Assembly: GCF_028527925.1 (NCBI RefSeq)
Contig: NZ_JAPESW010000022.1
Coordinates: forward strand, 1-64,000
Reading direction: 5' to 3'
DNA: 64,000 nucleotides
From: Cellulomonas fimi
Lineage (GTDB): Bacteria; Actinomycetota; Actinomycetes; Actinomycetales; Cellulomonadaceae
Both the position numbers and the translations under genes were made by a program. Position 1 is the stretch's first letter. Each line of letters starts with the position of its first letter. This document shows positions 50,315 through 63,225 of the stretch, piece by piece. The notes under the pieces were generated by a model, which was not told the origin of the DNA, ran no database searches, and saw only the letters and a program-made list of their open reading frames with translations.

Positions 50315-51610
50315 GTGGTGGGGACGACGACGGATGACGCTGACGTCATCGTCGTGGGCGCAGGGCCGGCCGGCTCGAGCGCCGCGTTCCACTGCGCCTC
50401 CGCGGGCCTCGACGTGCTCCTCCTCGAGAAGGCGGCGTTCCCGCGCGACAAGGTCTGCGGCGACGGCCTGACGCCGCGCGCGGTCGCCGAGCTCGTCCGC
50501 ATGGGGCTGCCACTGCGCGAGCAGGACGGCTGGATCCGCAACCGCGGCCTGCGCGTGATCGGCGGCGGCCACCGCCTCGAGCTGCCGTGGCCCGAGCTGT
50601 CCTCGTACCCGTCGTACGGGCTCGCGAAGTCCCGCATGTCGCTCGACCACACGCTCGCGTCGCACGCCCGCGCGGGTGGCGCCAAGCTGCTCGAGCGCAC
50701 GTCCGTGACGGGCCCCGTGCGCGACGAGCGGACGGGCCGGATCGTCGGCGTCACCGCCCGCCCGGTCGACGACAAGGGCCACCGCGCGGGCGACGAGGTC
50801 GTCTACCGGGCACCCGTCGTCATCGCGGCCGACGGCGTCTCGACGCGGCTCGCCACCTCCGCCGGCCGCACCAAGCGCGACGACCGCCCGATGGGGGTCG
50901 CCGTCCGCACGTACTTCCGCACGCCCCGCCACGACGACCCGTGGATGGAGAGCCACCTCGAGCTCTGGGACGGCGAGCCGGGCCGGTCGGACCTCATGCC
51001 GGGCTACGGCTGGATCTTCTCCCTCGGCGACGGCACCGCGAACGTGGGGCTCGGCTCGGTGAGCTCGACCGCCGCCGCGACGAAGGTCGACTACAAGGCC
51101 CTGTTCGCCGCGTGGATGCGCAACGCGCCCGCCGAGTGGGAGTTCACGCCCGACAACCAGGTCGGTCAGGTGCGCGGCGCCGCGCTCCCGATGGGCTTCA
51201 ACCGCGGGCCGCTGTACGCCGACGGCCTCATGCTTGCGGGCGACTCCGCGGGCATGGTCAGCCCGTTCAACGGCGAGGGCATCGCGTACGGCCTGCAGGC
51301 CGGCCGGGTCGCCGCCGACGCGATCGCGCAGGGCCTCGCGCGCGGGACGGCGGCGGGCCGCGAGCGCGCGTTCGCGACGTACCAGCGCCGCATGAAGGAC
51401 GACCTCGGCGGGTACTACACGCTGGGCCGCGTGTTCGTCCGGCTCATCGAGCACCCCGAGGTCATGCGGATCTGCACCCGCTACGGCCTGCCGCGGCCGC
51501 TGCTCATGAAGTTCGTGCTCAAGCTGCTGTCCGACTGCTACGAACCCCGGGGCGGTGACATGGTGGACCGGGTGATCGCCGGGCTGGCGCGGATCGCACC
51601 GGCCGCATGA
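50315..51610 (+). CDS. menJ: Menaquinone reductase MenJ-like, geranylgeranyl reductase family flavoprotein
   Basis: A 431-residue FAD enzyme. The dinucleotide motif is DVIVVGAGPAGSSAAFHCAS, followed by KAAFPRDKVCGDGLTPRAVA (the GGR-family PRxKxCGxG block) and GDSAGMVSPFNGEGIAYGLQ. The family reduces isoprenoid double bonds; the mycobacterial homologue next to nuo (MenJ) saturates one isoprene unit of menaquinone. The GTG at 50315 follows GTGGGGAGCC; an earlier GTG (50285) lies within the Rex-like box. It precedes nuoA by 57 nt and probably heads the operon. Confidence 0.9.
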   Translation: MVGTTTDDADVIVVGAGPAGSSAAFHCASAGLDVLLLEKAAFPRDKVCGDGLTPRAVAELVRMGLPLREQDGWIRNRGLRVIGGGHRLELPWPELSSYPSYGLAKSRMSLDHTLASHARAGGAKLLERTSVTGPVRDERTGRIVGVTARPVDDKGHRAGDEVVYRAPVVIAADGVSTRLATSAGRTKRDDRPMGVAVRTYFRTPRHDDPWMESHLELWDGEPGRSDLMPGYGWIFSLGDGTANVGLGSVSSTAAATKVDYKALFAAWMRNAPAEWEFTPDNQVGQVRGAALPMGFNRGPLYADGLMLAGDSAGMVSPFNGEGIAYGLQAGRVAADAIAQGLARGTAAGRERAFATYQRRMKDDLGGYYTLGRVFVRLIEHPEVMRICTRYGLPRPLLMKFVLKLLSDCYEPRGGDMVDRVIAGLARIAPAA

Positions 51611-51667
51611 GCTGTCCGCCCCGCACCCGCCACCGGCTCGGCCTCGACGAAGAGGAGTGACGTCCTG

Positions 51668-52030
51668 ATGGACAACCCGTACGCCCCGCTGCTCGTCCTC
51701 ATGGGCATCGCGGCCGTGCTCGCGCTCGGCGGTGTCGGGGCCAGCGCGATCCTCGGACCCAAGCGCTACAACCGCGCCAAGCTGGAGGCGTACGAGTGCG
51801 GCATCGAGCCGACGCCGCACGCGGTCGGCGGCGGCCGGTTCCCCATCAAGTACTACCTGGTGGCGATGACGTTCATCGTCTTCGACATCGAGGTCGTCTT
51901 CCTCTACCCGTGGGCCGTCGCGTTCGGCGACCTCGCGGTGTTCGGGCTCGTCGCGATGCTCGTGTTCCTGGTGCTCATCACGGTGCCGTTCGTCTACGAG
52001 TGGCGGCGCGGGGGCTTCGAGTGGGACTGA
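51668..52030 (+). CDS. nuoA: NADH-quinone oxidoreductase subunit A
   Basis: A 120-residue three-span subunit. The family block is KLEAYECGIEPTPHAVGGGR followed by FPIKYYLVAMTFIVFDIEVV and FLYPWAV. It lies at the junction of peripheral and membrane arms near the quinone site. The ATG at 51668 has GAGGAGTG upstream. The 101-nt gap to nuoB holds a hairpin; the remaining nuo genes overlap or nearly touch. Confidence 0.96.
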   Translation: MDNPYAPLLVLMGIAAVLALGGVGASAILGPKRYNRAKLEAYECGIEPTPHAVGGGRFPIKYYLVAMTFIVFDIEVVFLYPWAVAFGDLAVFGLVAMLVFLVLITVPFVYEWRRGGFEWD

Positions 52031-52052
52031 CGTCACGGACGAGGGCACGGCG

Positions 52053-52071
52053 GCCGGGAGAGGCTCCCGGC
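52053..52071 (+). other. Hairpin in the nuoA-nuoB gap
   Basis: GCCGGGAG and CTCCCGGC form a perfect 8-bp stem with the 3-nt loop AGG. It may be an RNA processing or partial termination point within the operon. Confidence 0.45.
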
Positions 52072-52131
52072 GGCGCGCTGACAGGCAGGGCCACAGGCAC
52101 GACGGCACGGCGACGGACGGAGGGCTGACGC

Positions 52132-52683
52132 ATGGGGATCGAAGAGGCTCCCTCGGGATTCCTGCTGACGACGGTCGAGGACCTGGTCGGCTACTTCCGC
52201 AAGGGCTCGCTCTGGCCGGTGACGTTCGGCCTCGCGTGCTGCGCGATCGAGATGATGGCCGCGGGCGCTCCGCGGTACGACCTGTCGCGGTTCGGCATGG
52301 AGGTGTTCCGCGCGTCGCCGCGGCAGGCCGACCTGATGATCGTCGCGGGCCGGGTCAGCCAGAAGATGGCGCCCGTCGTGCGGCAGGTCTACGACCAGAT
52401 GTCCGCGCCGAAGTGGGTGCTGTCGATGGGCGTGTGCGCCTCGTCGGGCGGCATGTTCAACAACTACGCGATCGTGCAGGGCGTCGACCACGTCGTGCCC
52501 GTGGACATCTACCTGCCGGGCTGCCCGCCGCGGCCGGAGATGCTCATCAACGCGATCCTCACGCTGCACGAGCAGATCCAGAACGAGCCGCTCGGCGTGA
52601 ACCGTCGTGAGGCCGCGGCCGCCGCGGAGGCCGCCGCGCTCGCCGCGACGCCCACCTCGCACATGACGGGCCTGCTGCGATGA
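52132..52683 (+). CDS. nuoB: NADH-quinone oxidoreductase subunit B
   Basis: A 183-residue peripheral-arm subunit. The N2 cluster ligands are Cys36-Cys37 ([13 protein letters not shown]), Cys102 ([14 protein letters not shown]) and Cys131 ([13 protein letters not shown]). This cluster passes electrons to menaquinone. The ATG follows GGAGGGCTGACGC. It overlaps nuoC by ATGA. Confidence 0.96.
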   Translation: MGIEEAPSGFLLTTVEDLVGYFRKGSLWPVTFGLACCAIEMMAAGAPRYDLSRFGMEVFRASPRQADLMIVAGRVSQKMAPVVRQVYDQMSAPKWVLSMGVCASSGGMFNNYAIVQGVDHVVPVDIYLPGCPPRPEMLINAILTLHEQIQNEPLGVNRREAAAAAEAAALAATPTSHMTGLLR

Positions 52684-53477
52684 CCGACGAGAAGACGGGC
52701 CAGGAGAAGGACGCAGCGGCGGCCGTGAAGCCCGGCGACGCCGGCACCGGCGCCCAGAAGACCAGCGAGGCCGCGCTCGAGGCCGGCGGCCAGAACGTCC
52801 CGGCCGCGCGCACGCCGCTCGAGGTGGTCGACGTCCGCCAGGGCATGTTCGGCGCGCACGGCACGGGCGACACCTCCGGGTACGGCGGGCTCGTCGTGCC
52901 GGTCGTGCTGCCCGGGCCGAGCGAGCGGCCGTACGGCGGCTGGTTCGACGAGGTCGTCGACGTGCTGACCGAGGTCCTCGACGAGAACGGCACGGGCTTC
53001 GCGAACGCCGTCGAGTCGGTGGTCGTCGACCGCGAGGAGCTCACGCTGCACGTGGCGCGCGAGCACGTGGTCGCGGTCGCGAGCGCGCTGCGCGACGACC
53101 CCGACCTGCGGTTCGAGCTCAGCCTCGGCGTCAGCGGCGTGCACTACCCGCACGAGACGGGCCGCGAGCTGCACGCCGTCTACCACGTGGTGTCGGTGAC
53201 CCACGGGCGTCGCCTGCGGTTCGAGGTGACGGCTCCGGACGCCGACCCGCACATCCCGTCGACGACGTCCGTCTACCCGGCCAACGACTGGCACGAGCGC
53301 GAGACGTACGACTTCTTCGGCATCGTCTTCGACGGCCACCCCGGCCTCGCGCGCATCGAGATGCCCGACGACTGGCCGGGCCACCCGCAGCGCAAGGACT
53401 ACCCCCTCGGCGGCATCCCGGTCGAGTACAAGGGCGCGACCGTGCCGCCCCCGGACCAGCGGAGGTCCTACTCATGA
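52680..53477 (+). CDS. nuoC: NADH-quinone oxidoreductase subunit C
   Basis: A 265-residue 30-kDa subunit, separate from nuoD. The core is [20 protein letters not shown] and [20 protein letters not shown], then [20 protein letters not shown] and LPLGGIP-like [14 protein letters not shown] polar, Ala/Lys-rich N-terminal extension of about 60 residues precedes it, usual in actinobacteria. Overlaps both neighbours by ATGA. Confidence 0.95.
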   Translation: MTDEKTGQEKDAAAAVKPGDAGTGAQKTSEAALEAGGQNVPAARTPLEVVDVRQGMFGAHGTGDTSGYGGLVVPVVLPGPSERPYGGWFDEVVDVLTEVLDENGTGFANAVESVVVDREELTLHVAREHVVAVASALRDDPDLRFELSLGVSGVHYPHETGRELHAVYHVVSVTHGRRLRFEVTAPDADPHIPSTTSVYPANDWHERETYDFFGIVFDGHPGLARIEMPDDWPGHPQRKDYPLGGIPVEYKGATVPPPDQRRSYS

Positions 53478-54817
53478 GCACCCCCCACGCGACCGCGCAC
53501 CTGGTCGACGACGAGACCACGGGCGTCCCGACGTTCGAGGCGTCCGGCGGCGACTGGTCGGACATCGCCGAGGAGGCGGCGCGCCTCGGCGAGGAGCGCA
53601 TCGTCGTCAACATGGGTCCCCAGCACCCGTCGACGCACGGCGTGCTCCGCCTCATGCTCGAGATCGACGGCGAGACGGTGACCGAGGCCCGCGCGGGCAT
53701 CGGCTACCTGCACACCGGCATCGAGAAGAACATGGAGTTCCGCACCTGGACCCAGGGCGTGACCTTCTGCACGCGCATGGACTACGTCGCGCCGCTGTTC
53801 CAGGAGGCCGCGTACTGCCTGGGCGTCGAGAAGCTGCTCGGCATCACGGACGACGTCCCCGAGCGCGCGACCGTCATCCGCGTGCTGCTCATGGAGCTCA
53901 ACCGCATCGCGTCGCACCTCGTGTGCCTCGCGACCGGCGGCAACGAGCTCGGTGCGACGACGATCATGACCGTGGGCTTCACGGCCCGCGAGGAGGTCCT
54001 GCGGATCTTCGAGCTCATCACGGGCCTGCGCATGAACCACGCGTTCATCCGCCCCGGCGGTGTCGCGCAGGACATCCCGCCCGGCGCGATCGACACGATC
54101 CGCGAGGCGCTGTCGTCCATGCGCCACTACTTCAAGCAGCTCGAAGACCTCATGCTGGCGAACCCGATCCTCCAGCTGCGGCTCAAGGACGTCGGCTACC
54201 TCGGGCTGTCCGGCTGCATGGCGCTCGGCATCACGGGTCCGGTGCTGCGGTCGGCCGGCCTGCCGTACGACGTGCGCAAGGCCGCGCCGTACTGCGGCTA
54301 CGAGACGTACGACTTCGAGGTGCCGGTCGCGACCGAGGCGGACTCGTGGTCGCGCGTGATCCTCCGCATGGAGGAGTGCTACCAGTCGATGAACATCGTC
54401 GAGCAGACCCTCGACCGCCTCCAGAAGATGGGCCCCGGCCCGGTCATGGTGGGCGACAAGAAGATCGCCTGGCCCGCGCAGCTCGCGATCGGGTCGGACG
54501 GCATGGGCAACTCGCTCGACCACATCAAGGAGATCATGGGCACCTCGATGGAGGCCCTGATCCACCACTTCAAGCTCGTGACCGAGGGCTTCCGCGTCCC
54601 GGCCGGCCAGGTGTTCCAGACCGTCGAGCACCCGCGCGGCGAGCTCGGCGTGCACCTCGTGTCCGACGGCGGCACGCGCCCGTACCGGGCCCACTTCCGG
54701 GACCCGTCGTTCAACAACCTGCAGGCCGTGTCGATCATGTGCGAGGGCGGGCAGGTGGCCGACGTCGTCGTCGCCGTCGCGTCGCTCGACCCGGTGCTCG
54801 GAGGGGTGGACCGCTGA
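53474..54817 (+). CDS. nuoD: NADH-quinone oxidoreductase subunit D
   Basis: A 447-residue 49-kDa subunit with the hydrogenase-like fold. [20 protein letters not shown] holds the quinone-site His, followed by [39 protein letters not shown] and the C-terminal [20 protein letters not shown] ending in [20 protein letters not shown]. It forms the quinone cavity with NuoB. Confidence 0.96.
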   Translation: MSTPHATAHLVDDETTGVPTFEASGGDWSDIAEEAARLGEERIVVNMGPQHPSTHGVLRLMLEIDGETVTEARAGIGYLHTGIEKNMEFRTWTQGVTFCTRMDYVAPLFQEAAYCLGVEKLLGITDDVPERATVIRVLLMELNRIASHLVCLATGGNELGATTIMTVGFTAREEVLRIFELITGLRMNHAFIRPGGVAQDIPPGAIDTIREALSSMRHYFKQLEDLMLANPILQLRLKDVGYLGLSGCMALGITGPVLRSAGLPYDVRKAAPYCGYETYDFEVPVATEADSWSRVILRMEECYQSMNIVEQTLDRLQKMGPGPVMVGDKKIAWPAQLAIGSDGMGNSLDHIKEIMGTSMEALIHHFKLVTEGFRVPAGQVFQTVEHPRGELGVHLVSDGGTRPYRAHFRDPSFNNLQAVSIMCEGGQVADVVVAVASLDPVLGGVDR

Positions 54818-55757
54818 TGTCGGTCGAGGAGATCGGGGGCGCCCGCATCCCGGGCGCGACGCACCGCACGTCGTTCGACGACGAGACGCGCGCGCGCCTG
54901 TCGGCGGACGCCGCGGTGATCAAGGCCCGCTACCCGCAGGAGCGCTCGGCGCTGCTGCCGCTGCTCCACCTGGTGCAGTCGGAGGACGGCTACGTGAGCC
55001 CGCGCGGCATCGCGTTCTGCGCGGCCGAGCTCGGGCTGACGACCGCCGAGGTCAGCGCGGTCGCGACGTTCTACACGCAGTACAAGCGGCACCCCAACGG
55101 CGACTACACGGTGGGCGTGTGCACCAACACGCTGTGCGCGGTCATGGGCGGCGACGCGATCTGGGAGGAGCTCTCCGACCACCTCGGCGTCGGCCACGAC
55201 GAGACCACCGAGGACGGCGCGATCACGCTCGAGCGGATCGAGTGCAACGCGGCCTGCGACTACGCGCCGGTCGTGATGGTCAACTGGGAGTTCTTCGACA
55301 ACCAGACGCCCGACTCGGCGCGCGACGTCGTCGAGGCCCTGCGCGCCGGGACGCCCGTCGCCCCGACGCGCGGCGCGGACCACGTGTGCACGTTCAAGGA
55401 GATGAGCCGCGTGCTCGCGGGCTTCTCCGACGGCCGCGCCGACGAGGGCGTGGGGGCCGGTCCCGCGACGCTGCGGGGCCTCGAGCTCGCGCGGCAGGAG
55501 GGCTGGACGGCGCCGCCGTTCACCGACGAGGAGCGCACGCGCGCCGCCGAGCAGGCCCGGACGCCCGCGCGGGGCACCCCGCGTGCCGCGGCACCCGCGG
55601 GTGAGCGTCCCGCGTCCGCGGCCGAGCCCACCCCCGCGGGTACGCCCGCGCCGGGTGCCGAGCAGTCGAGCGCCGAGCGTCCCGCGGTCAGCGAGCGCGA
55701 CGTCTCGGCCGAGCAGGAGCAGCGCAAGCAGTCCTCCGACGACGCGAAGGAGTCGTG

Positions 55758-55758
<1 letters not shown>
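54817..55758 (+). CDS. nuoE: NADH-quinone oxidoreductase subunit E
   Basis: A 313-residue 24-kDa subunit. [2Fe-2S] cluster N1a ligands are Cys102 and Cys107 ([14 protein letters not shown]), Cys143 and Cys147 ([14 protein letters not shown]). The family core ends near residue 215. The remaining about 100 residues are an Ala/Pro/Glu-rich tail that seems disordered. The start overlaps nuoD's stop (TGATG). Confidence 0.95.
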
Positions 55759-57094
<1,336 letters not shown>

Positions 57095-57098
<4 letters not shown>

Positions 57099-59737
57099 CC
57101 ATCACGTCCTCCGGCCCGACGACGGCGACCCCGCTCGTCCCGGCCGCACCGGCGCCCGCCGCGCCCGAGCCGACGGACACCGTGACGTTCGAGATCGACG
57201 GCCTCGAGACGACGGTGCCCAAGGGCACGCTCGTCATCCGCGCCGCCGAGCAGGTCGGCATCCAGATCCCGCGGTTCTGCGACCACCCGCTGCTCGCGCC
57301 GGCGGGCGCGTGCCGCCAGTGCCTCGTCGAGGTCTGGGCCCCGGGCCGCGACGGCAACCTCGCGAAGATGCCGAAGCCGCAGGCGTCCTGCACGCTCGAG
57401 GCCACGCCCGGCATGCAGGTCAAGACGCAGCACACGTCGCCCGAGGCCGACAAGGCGCAGCACGGCGTCATGGAGCTGCTGCTCGTCAACCACCCGCTCG
57501 ACTGCCCGGTCTGCGACAAGGGCGGCGAGTGCCCGCTGCAGAACCAGGCGATGTCGAACGGTCGCGCGACGACGCGCTTCGTCGACGTCAAGCGCACGTT
57601 CCCCAAGCCGATCGCGATCTCGACGCAGATCCTCCTCGACCGTGAGCGGTGCGTCCTGTGCCAGCGCTGCACGCGGTTCTCGGAGGAGATCGCGGGCGAC
57701 GTGTGGATCGACCTGCAGAAGCGCGGCGCGCAGCAGCAGATCGGCACGTTCGACACGGACGTCCTCGGGTTCGCGGGCGACACCCCGGTGGGCGCGTCGA
57801 CGCAGGACACGTCGGGCCGCCCGTTCGCGTCGTACTTCTCCGGCAACACCGTGCAGATCTGCCCGGTGGGCGCGCTGACCAGCGCCGCGTACCGGTTCCG
57901 GTCCCGCCCGTTCGACCTGGTGTCCACGCCGGGGATCGCGGAGCACGACTCCCAGGGCTCGGCGATCCGCGTCGACCACCGGCGCGGCGTCGTGCTGCGG
58001 CGGCTCGCGGGCGACGACCCCGTCGTCAACCAGGAGTGGATCACCGACAAGGACCGCTTCGCGTTCACGTGGCAGTCCGCGCCGGACCGCATCACGACCC
58101 CGCTGGTCCGCAACGCGGCGGGCGAGCTCGAGCCCGCGTCGTGGATCGAGGCGCTCGACGTCGCGGCCGCGGGCCTGCGCGCGGCGCAGGCGCCGTCCGA
58201 CCCGCGGGAGACGGCGGTCGGTCTGGCCGCCCTCCCGGGTGGCCGCCTCACGCTCGAGGACGCCTACGCGTGGTCGAAGTTCGCGCGCGTCGCGCTCGGC
58301 ACGAACGACGTCGACGGCCGCGCCCGCCCGCACTCCGCGGAGGAGGAGGCGTTCCTCGGCCACCACGTCGCGGGTCGCACGCTCGAGGTCACGTTCGGCG
58401 ACCTCGTCGCCGCGCCGGCCGTGCTGCTCGTCGGGCTCGAGCTCGAGGAGGAGGCCGGCATCGCGTTCCTGCGGGTGCGTGAGCAGGTCGTCAAGAAGCG
58501 CACGCGCGTGCTGTCCGTCGCGCCGCTCGCGAGCCGCGGGCTCGAGCGGCTCTCCGGCACGCTGCTGGCGGCGGCCCCGGGCACGGAGGCGGAGGTGCTC
58601 GACGGGATCGTCGCCGGTGCCGACGACGTGCTCGGCGACGCCGCGGCCGCGCTCGCCGCCGAGGGCGCCGTGGTGCTCGTGGGTGAGCGGCTCGCGTCGT
58701 CGCCGGGCGCGTACTCGGCGGCGCTGCGGCTCGCGGCCCGGACCGGCGCACGCCTGGCGTGGGTACCGCGCCGTGCGGGCGAGCGGGCGGCCGTCGAGAC
58801 GGGCCTCCTGCCGAGCCTGCTGCCGGGCGGTCGTCCGGTCGCCGACTCGGGCGCCCGCGTCGACATCGCCGCGGTCTGGGGAGTCGAGCACCTGCCCGCC
58901 GAGCCGGGACGATCGACGTCCGAGATCCTCGCCGGCGCACGCGCCGGCCTGCTGGGCGGGCTCGTCGTCGGCGGCCTCGAGCCGCGTGACCTGCCCGACC
59001 CGGCGATCGCGCGCGAGGCCCTCGACCGCGTGCCGTTCCTCGTCTCGCTCGAGGTCCGCCGCTCCGAGGTCACCGACCGCGCCGACGTGGTCCTGCCGGT
59101 CGCGCCGCCCGTGGAGAAGGCCGGCACGTTCGTCACGTGGGAGGGACGGCCCCGGCCGTTCACGCAGGCGCTCACGTCGCGCGCGCTGCCCGACCACCGT
59201 GTGCTCGACCGCCTCGCCGACGCGCTCGGTGCGGAGCTCGGCACGGGGTCGCTCGCGGCCGTGCACGCCGAGCTCGACCAGCTCGGCGGCTGGGACGGCG
59301 CGCGCGTCGACGCCCCGGACGTCGCGCCCGCCGAGCCGCCCGCCGTCGCCGCCGGGACCGCGGTCCTCGCGACGTGGCACCAGCTGCTCGACGACGGTCG
59401 CCTGCAGAGCGGCGAGCCGTTCCTCGCGGGCACGGCCAAGCGGCCCGTCGCACGCGTGTCGGCGGCCACCGCGGCCTCGGTCGGCGTCGTCGACGGGGGA
59501 GCGATCGCGGTCTCGACCGACGCCGGGACCATCACGCTGCCGGTCGTCGTCACCGACATGCCGGACCTCGTCGTCTGGCTCCCGACGAACGCACCCGGCA
59601 GCGCCGTGCGCGACGCCCTGCACGCGGACGCGGGTGACCTCGTCCGGATCGCCGCCGCGCCGGGTGAGCTCACGCGCGAGGAGACCGGCACCGGGCAGGA
59701 TGCCGGTCGCAGTGCCCACGAGGAGGTCGGCGCATGA
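57095..59737 (+). CDS. nuoG: NADH-quinone oxidoreductase subunit G, lacking the N7 cluster ligands
   Basis: An 880-residue 75-kDa subunit. Present clusters: N1b Cys62, Cys73, Cys76, Cys99; N5 His133, Cys137, Cys140, Cys146; N4 Cys186, Cys189, Cys192, Cys256. A molybdopterin-oxidoreductase-like domain follows. In the place where some NuoG carry the CxxCxxxC of N7, the sequence reads [20 protein letters not shown] with no cysteine, and I see no cysteine after 256. So N7 is lost, as in mitochondrial and many bacterial enzymes. The last 140 residues form the C-terminal beta domain. Overlaps nuoF and nuoH by ATGA. Confidence 0.95.
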
Positions 59738-61065
59738 CCCTGCAGCTCGCGGTCGACGGCACCACCGCCGTCGCGGCCGACTTCAGCAACGACAACTTCT
59801 GGATCTGGCTGCTCAAGGCGGTCGCGATCGTCGTCTTCCTGCTGACCAGCGTGCTGTTCGCGATCTGGTTCGAGCGCAAGGTCGTCGCGCGCATGCAGGT
59901 GCGGCCCGGCCCCAACGTGCACGGCCCGTTCGGCCTGCTCCAGTCGCTCGCGGACGCGATGAAGCTCCTGTTCAAGGAGGACGTCACCGTCAAGGCGGCC
60001 GACAAGCTGGTCTACATCGTCGCGCCGATGATCGCGGTGTTCTGCTCGCTGCTGACGTTCGCGGTCATCCCGTTCGGGCCGTCGGTCAGCATGTTCGGGA
60101 TCGTCACGCCGCTGCAGCTCACGGACTTCCCCGTCGCGGTGCTGTACATCCTCGCGTGCGCGTCGGTGGGCGTGTACGGCATCGTCCTGGGCGGTTGGTC
60201 GTCCGGCTCGACCTACCCGCTGCTCGGCTCGGTGCGCTCGACTGCCCAGGTCATCTCCTACGAGCTCGCGATGGGCCTGTCGCTCGTGAGCGTGTTCATC
60301 CTCGCCGGCTCGATGTCGACGTCGCAGATCGTCAGCTCGCAGACGCAGGTCTGGTGGTTCCTGCCGCTGCTGCCCGCGTTCGTCCTCTACATCGTGTCGA
60401 TGGTCGGCGAGACGAACCGTCTGCCGTTCGACCTCCCCGAGGCCGAGGGCGAGCTGGTCTCGGGCTACATGACCGAGTACTCCTCGATGAAGTTCGCGTG
60501 GTTCTTCCTCGCGGAGTACATCAACATGCTCAACGTCTCGGCGGTCGCGACGACGCTGTTCCTCGGCGGCTGGCGCGCCCCGTTCATCCCGGCGGACCAC
60601 TTCCTCCAGCAGGGCTGGTGGCCGGTCCTGTGGTTCCTCGCCAAGCTCTGGGCGCTCATGTTCGTGTTCGTCTGGATCCGCGGCTCCGTCCTGCGCTTCC
60701 GGTACGACCAGTTCATGAAGCTCGGCTGGAAGGTGCTCATCCCCGCCGCGCTCGTGTGGGTCGTGTGCGTCGCGGTCGTGCAGGGCGTGCGGCAGTTCTC
60801 CGGCCTCGAGCTGCGCACGCTGCTGTTCGTCCTCGCGGGGATCGTCGTCCTGGGCCTGCTCGTGTCGTTCGCGATCCCCGAGCGCAAGAAGTCCGCGGAA
60901 CCGCCCCAGCCGTCCGGGCGGCAGCCGTTCGACCCGTACGCGGGCGGCTACCCCGTCCCGCCGCTGCCCGGCCAGACGCTCCCGCCGTCGCCGCGCAAGC
61001 AGCGCGCCGCCCAGGCGGCCTCGACCGACGTCCCCCAGGTCACCCAGGAGGTGCACGGTGGCTGA
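59734..61065 (+). CDS. nuoH: NADH-quinone oxidoreductase subunit H
   Basis: A 443-residue eight-span subunit that forms the quinone entry channel. Signatures are [38 protein letters not shown], the [17 protein letters not shown] loop [20 protein letters not shown], and [20 protein letters not shown]. Beyond residue about 385 lies a Pro/Gln-rich tail not found in E. coli. Its end overlaps nuoI by 8 nt. Confidence 0.96.
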   Translation: MTLQLAVDGTTAVAADFSNDNFWIWLLKAVAIVVFLLTSVLFAIWFERKVVARMQVRPGPNVHGPFGLLQSLADAMKLLFKEDVTVKAADKLVYIVAPMIAVFCSLLTFAVIPFGPSVSMFGIVTPLQLTDFPVAVLYILACASVGVYGIVLGGWSSGSTYPLLGSVRSTAQVISYELAMGLSLVSVFILAGSMSTSQIVSSQTQVWWFLPLLPAFVLYIVSMVGETNRLPFDLPEAEGELVSGYMTEYSSMKFAWFFLAEYINMLNVSAVATTLFLGGWRAPFIPADHFLQQGWWPVLWFLAKLWALMFVFVWIRGSVLRFRYDQFMKLGWKVLIPAALVWVVCVAVVQGVRQFSGLELRTLLFVLAGIVVLGLLVSFAIPERKKSAEPPQPSGRQPFDPYAGGYPVPPLPGQTLPPSPRKQRAAQAASTDVPQVTQEVHGG

Positions 61066-61924
61066 CCAGCGCAAGCCCACGGCCAAGGGCAAGCCCGCCG
61101 GCAAGAAGCCCGGCGCCGCCCGGCCCGCAGGCGCCACGCCCGCGGGCGGTGCGGCAGCGCCCGGCGCCCAGCCCGGCCGCACGGTCGCCCCGCGTCCGCG
61201 CGGCGGCGAGGTCACGACGCGCGAGACCGAGGGCTACACGTCGCTCATCGAGCCGCGCACCGGGCTGTCCGAGGTCCTCGCACCCGTCGGCGGGTTCGGC
61301 GTCACGCTGTCCAACATGTTCCGGCCGACGGTCACGGAGCAGTACCCGTCGGAGAAGGTCCCCGCCAAGCCGCGGTACCACGGGCGCCACCAGCTCAACC
61401 GGTACGCCGACGGGCTCGAGAAGTGCATCGGCTGCGAGCTGTGCGCCTGGGCGTGCCCCGCGGACGCGATCTACGTCGAGGGCGCCGACAACACCCCGGA
61501 CGCGCAGTTCAGCCCGGGGGAGCGGTACGGCCGCGTCTACCAGATCAACTACCTGCGCTGCATCTTCTGCGGGCTGTGCATCGAGGCGTGCCCGACGCGC
61601 GCCCTGACGATGACGAACGAGTACGAGCTCGCGGGCCCGACGCGCGCCGGGATGATCTGGGAGAAGCAGGACCTGCTCGCACCGCTGCGCCAGGGCATGC
61701 TCGCGGCGCCGCACCCCATGGTCGAGGGCACCGACGACACCGCCTACTACCAGGGCAAGATCACCGGCCCGGACGACGCGCAGCGCGCGTGGGTCGCCGA
61801 GCACCGCCCCGACGACCCGACGCTGCCCGGCGGTGCGGGCGTCGAGGCCGCGAACGTCCCCGGCCCGACCGCCGCCGCGCAGGCCGCGCTCGCCGCCGCC
61901 GCGACCAAGCAGGGCTCCCGATGA
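61058..61924 (+). CDS. nuoI: NADH-quinone oxidoreductase subunit I
   Basis: A 288-residue subunit with two [4Fe-4S] ferredoxin motifs: Cys123, Cys126, Cys129, Cys133 ([14 protein letters not shown]) and Cys168, Cys171, Cys174, Cys178 ([14 protein letters not shown]), binding N6a and N6b. The first 50 residues are a Lys/Ala/Pro-rich extension and the last 60 a variable tail. The GTG at 61058 follows CAGGAGGTG inside nuoH. A later start would cut only the variable extension. Confidence 0.94.
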   Translation: MADQRKPTAKGKPAGKKPGAARPAGATPAGGAAAPGAQPGRTVAPRPRGGEVTTRETEGYTSLIEPRTGLSEVLAPVGGFGVTLSNMFRPTVTEQYPSEKVPAKPRYHGRHQLNRYADGLEKCIGCELCAWACPADAIYVEGADNTPDAQFSPGERYGRVYQINYLRCIFCGLCIEACPTRALTMTNEYELAGPTRAGMIWEKQDLLAPLRQGMLAAPHPMVEGTDDTAYYQGKITGPDDAQRAWVAEHRPDDPTLPGGAGVEAANVPGPTAAAQAALAAAATKQGSR

Positions 61925-62919
61925 GCGCGGTCCTCGGGCACGCGCTCAGCGCCGCCCCGCTCGGCATGACCGCGCTCGACGGCGGCGAGGCCGGCACCGG
62001 CGAGGCGGTGCTGTTCTGGGTGCTAGGCCCGATCATGGTGCTCGCCGCGCTCGGCCTGCTGTTCGCGCGCAAGGCCGTGCACGCCGCGATGTCCGTCGTG
62101 GTCGTGATGATCTCGCTCGCGTTCCTGTACGTCGCGCAGGACGCGGTGTTCCTCGGCGTCGTGCAGGTCGTCGTCTACACCGGCGCCGTCATGATGCTGT
62201 TCCTCTTCGTCCTCATGCTGGTCGGCGTCGACGCGTCCGACTCGCTCGTCGAGACGATCCGCGGCCAGCGCTGGATCGGCGTGCTCGCCGGCGTCGGCCT
62301 GGGCGTCGTGCTCGCGGGCGTCGTCGGCCGTGCCACGTACGGTCCGGCCCAGGGGCTCGACGCCGCGAACGAGGCGTCCAACCCCGTCGCGATCGCGCAC
62401 GTCGTGTTCGGCGAGTACGTGCTCGCGTTCGAGGTCGTGGGAGCGCTGCTCGTGACCGCCGCGCTCGGCGCGCTCGTCTACACCCACCGCACCCGGCTGG
62501 TCCCGCGGGTCGGCCAGAAGGAGCGTGCGGACGCGCGCGTCGCCGCCGGTGCCCACCCGGTGTCGCTGCCCGCGCCCGGCGTGTACGCGCGGCACAACGC
62601 GATGGACGTCCCGGCCCTCGGTCCCGACGGCCGCCCGATCGACGACTCGGTCCCGCGCGTGCTGCGCGTCCGCGGCCAGGAGGCCGACGCGGCCGAGTTC
62701 GCCGCGCGCACCGAGCGCGTGCAGGCCGGCCGGCTCGCCGGTACGCGGTTCGCGTCGAGCGACCCGGCGACCGGCGACGGGCCCACGCCGCCGCCCGCCG
62801 CGGACCCGGACGGCGCGCGCGTCAACGTGCCCGACCTCGACGCGGCCGTGAGCGACAGCGGCCAGCACGGACCGTCGACCGGACCCCGCGGGGTCGCCGG
62901 ACAGGAGGACCAGGCGTGA
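61921..62919 (+). CDS. nuoJ: NADH-quinone oxidoreductase subunit J, with long C-terminal tail
   Basis: A 332-residue protein. The first about 190 residues form five spans with the NuoJ block [20 protein letters not shown]. The remaining about 140 residues are hydrophilic, Ala/Pro/Asp-rich and without recognised domain, so it is nearly twice the length of E. coli NuoJ. Actinobacterial NuoJ proteins often carry such tails. ATGA overlap with nuoI and GTGA with nuoK. Confidence 0.94.
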   Translation: MSAVLGHALSAAPLGMTALDGGEAGTGEAVLFWVLGPIMVLAALGLLFARKAVHAAMSVVVVMISLAFLYVAQDAVFLGVVQVVVYTGAVMMLFLFVLMLVGVDASDSLVETIRGQRWIGVLAGVGLGVVLAGVVGRATYGPAQGLDAANEASNPVAIAHVVFGEYVLAFEVVGALLVTAALGALVYTHRTRLVPRVGQKERADARVAAGAHPVSLPAPGVYARHNAMDVPALGPDGRPIDDSVPRVLRVRGQEADAAEFAARTERVQAGRLAGTRFASSDPATGDGPTPPPAADPDGARVNVPDLDAAVSDSGQHGPSTGPRGVAGQEDQA

Positions 62920-63215
62920 GCCTCACCCACTACCTCGTCCTCGCCACGATCCTCTTCACGATCGGGGCGACGACGGTGCTGCTGCGGCGCAACGCGATCA
63001 TCGTGTTCATGGGCGTCGAGCTCATGCTCAACGCGACGAACCTGCTGCTCGTGACGTTCTCGCGGATCCACGGCGCGCTGACGGGCCAGGTCCTGGCGTT
63101 CTTCGTCATGGTCGTCGCCGCGGCCGAGGTCGTCGTCGGCCTCGGCATCATCGTCGCGATCTTCCGTACCCGGCGCTCGGCCTCGGTCGACGACGTGAAC
63201 CTGCTCAAGAGCTGA
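62916..63215 (+). CDS. nuoK: NADH-quinone oxidoreductase subunit K
   Basis: A 99-residue three-span subunit: [40 protein letters not shown] with the conserved proton-path Glu (GVELML), and [20 protein letters not shown] with the second conserved Glu. The GTG start overlaps the nuoJ stop and follows ACAGGAGGACC, a good ribosome site. Confidence 0.96.
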   Translation: MSLTHYLVLATILFTIGATTVLLRRNAIIVFMGVELMLNATNLLLVTFSRIHGALTGQVLAFFVMVVAAAEVVVGLGIIVAIFRTRRSASVDDVNLLKS

Positions 63216-63225
63216 GGGGCGGCCC

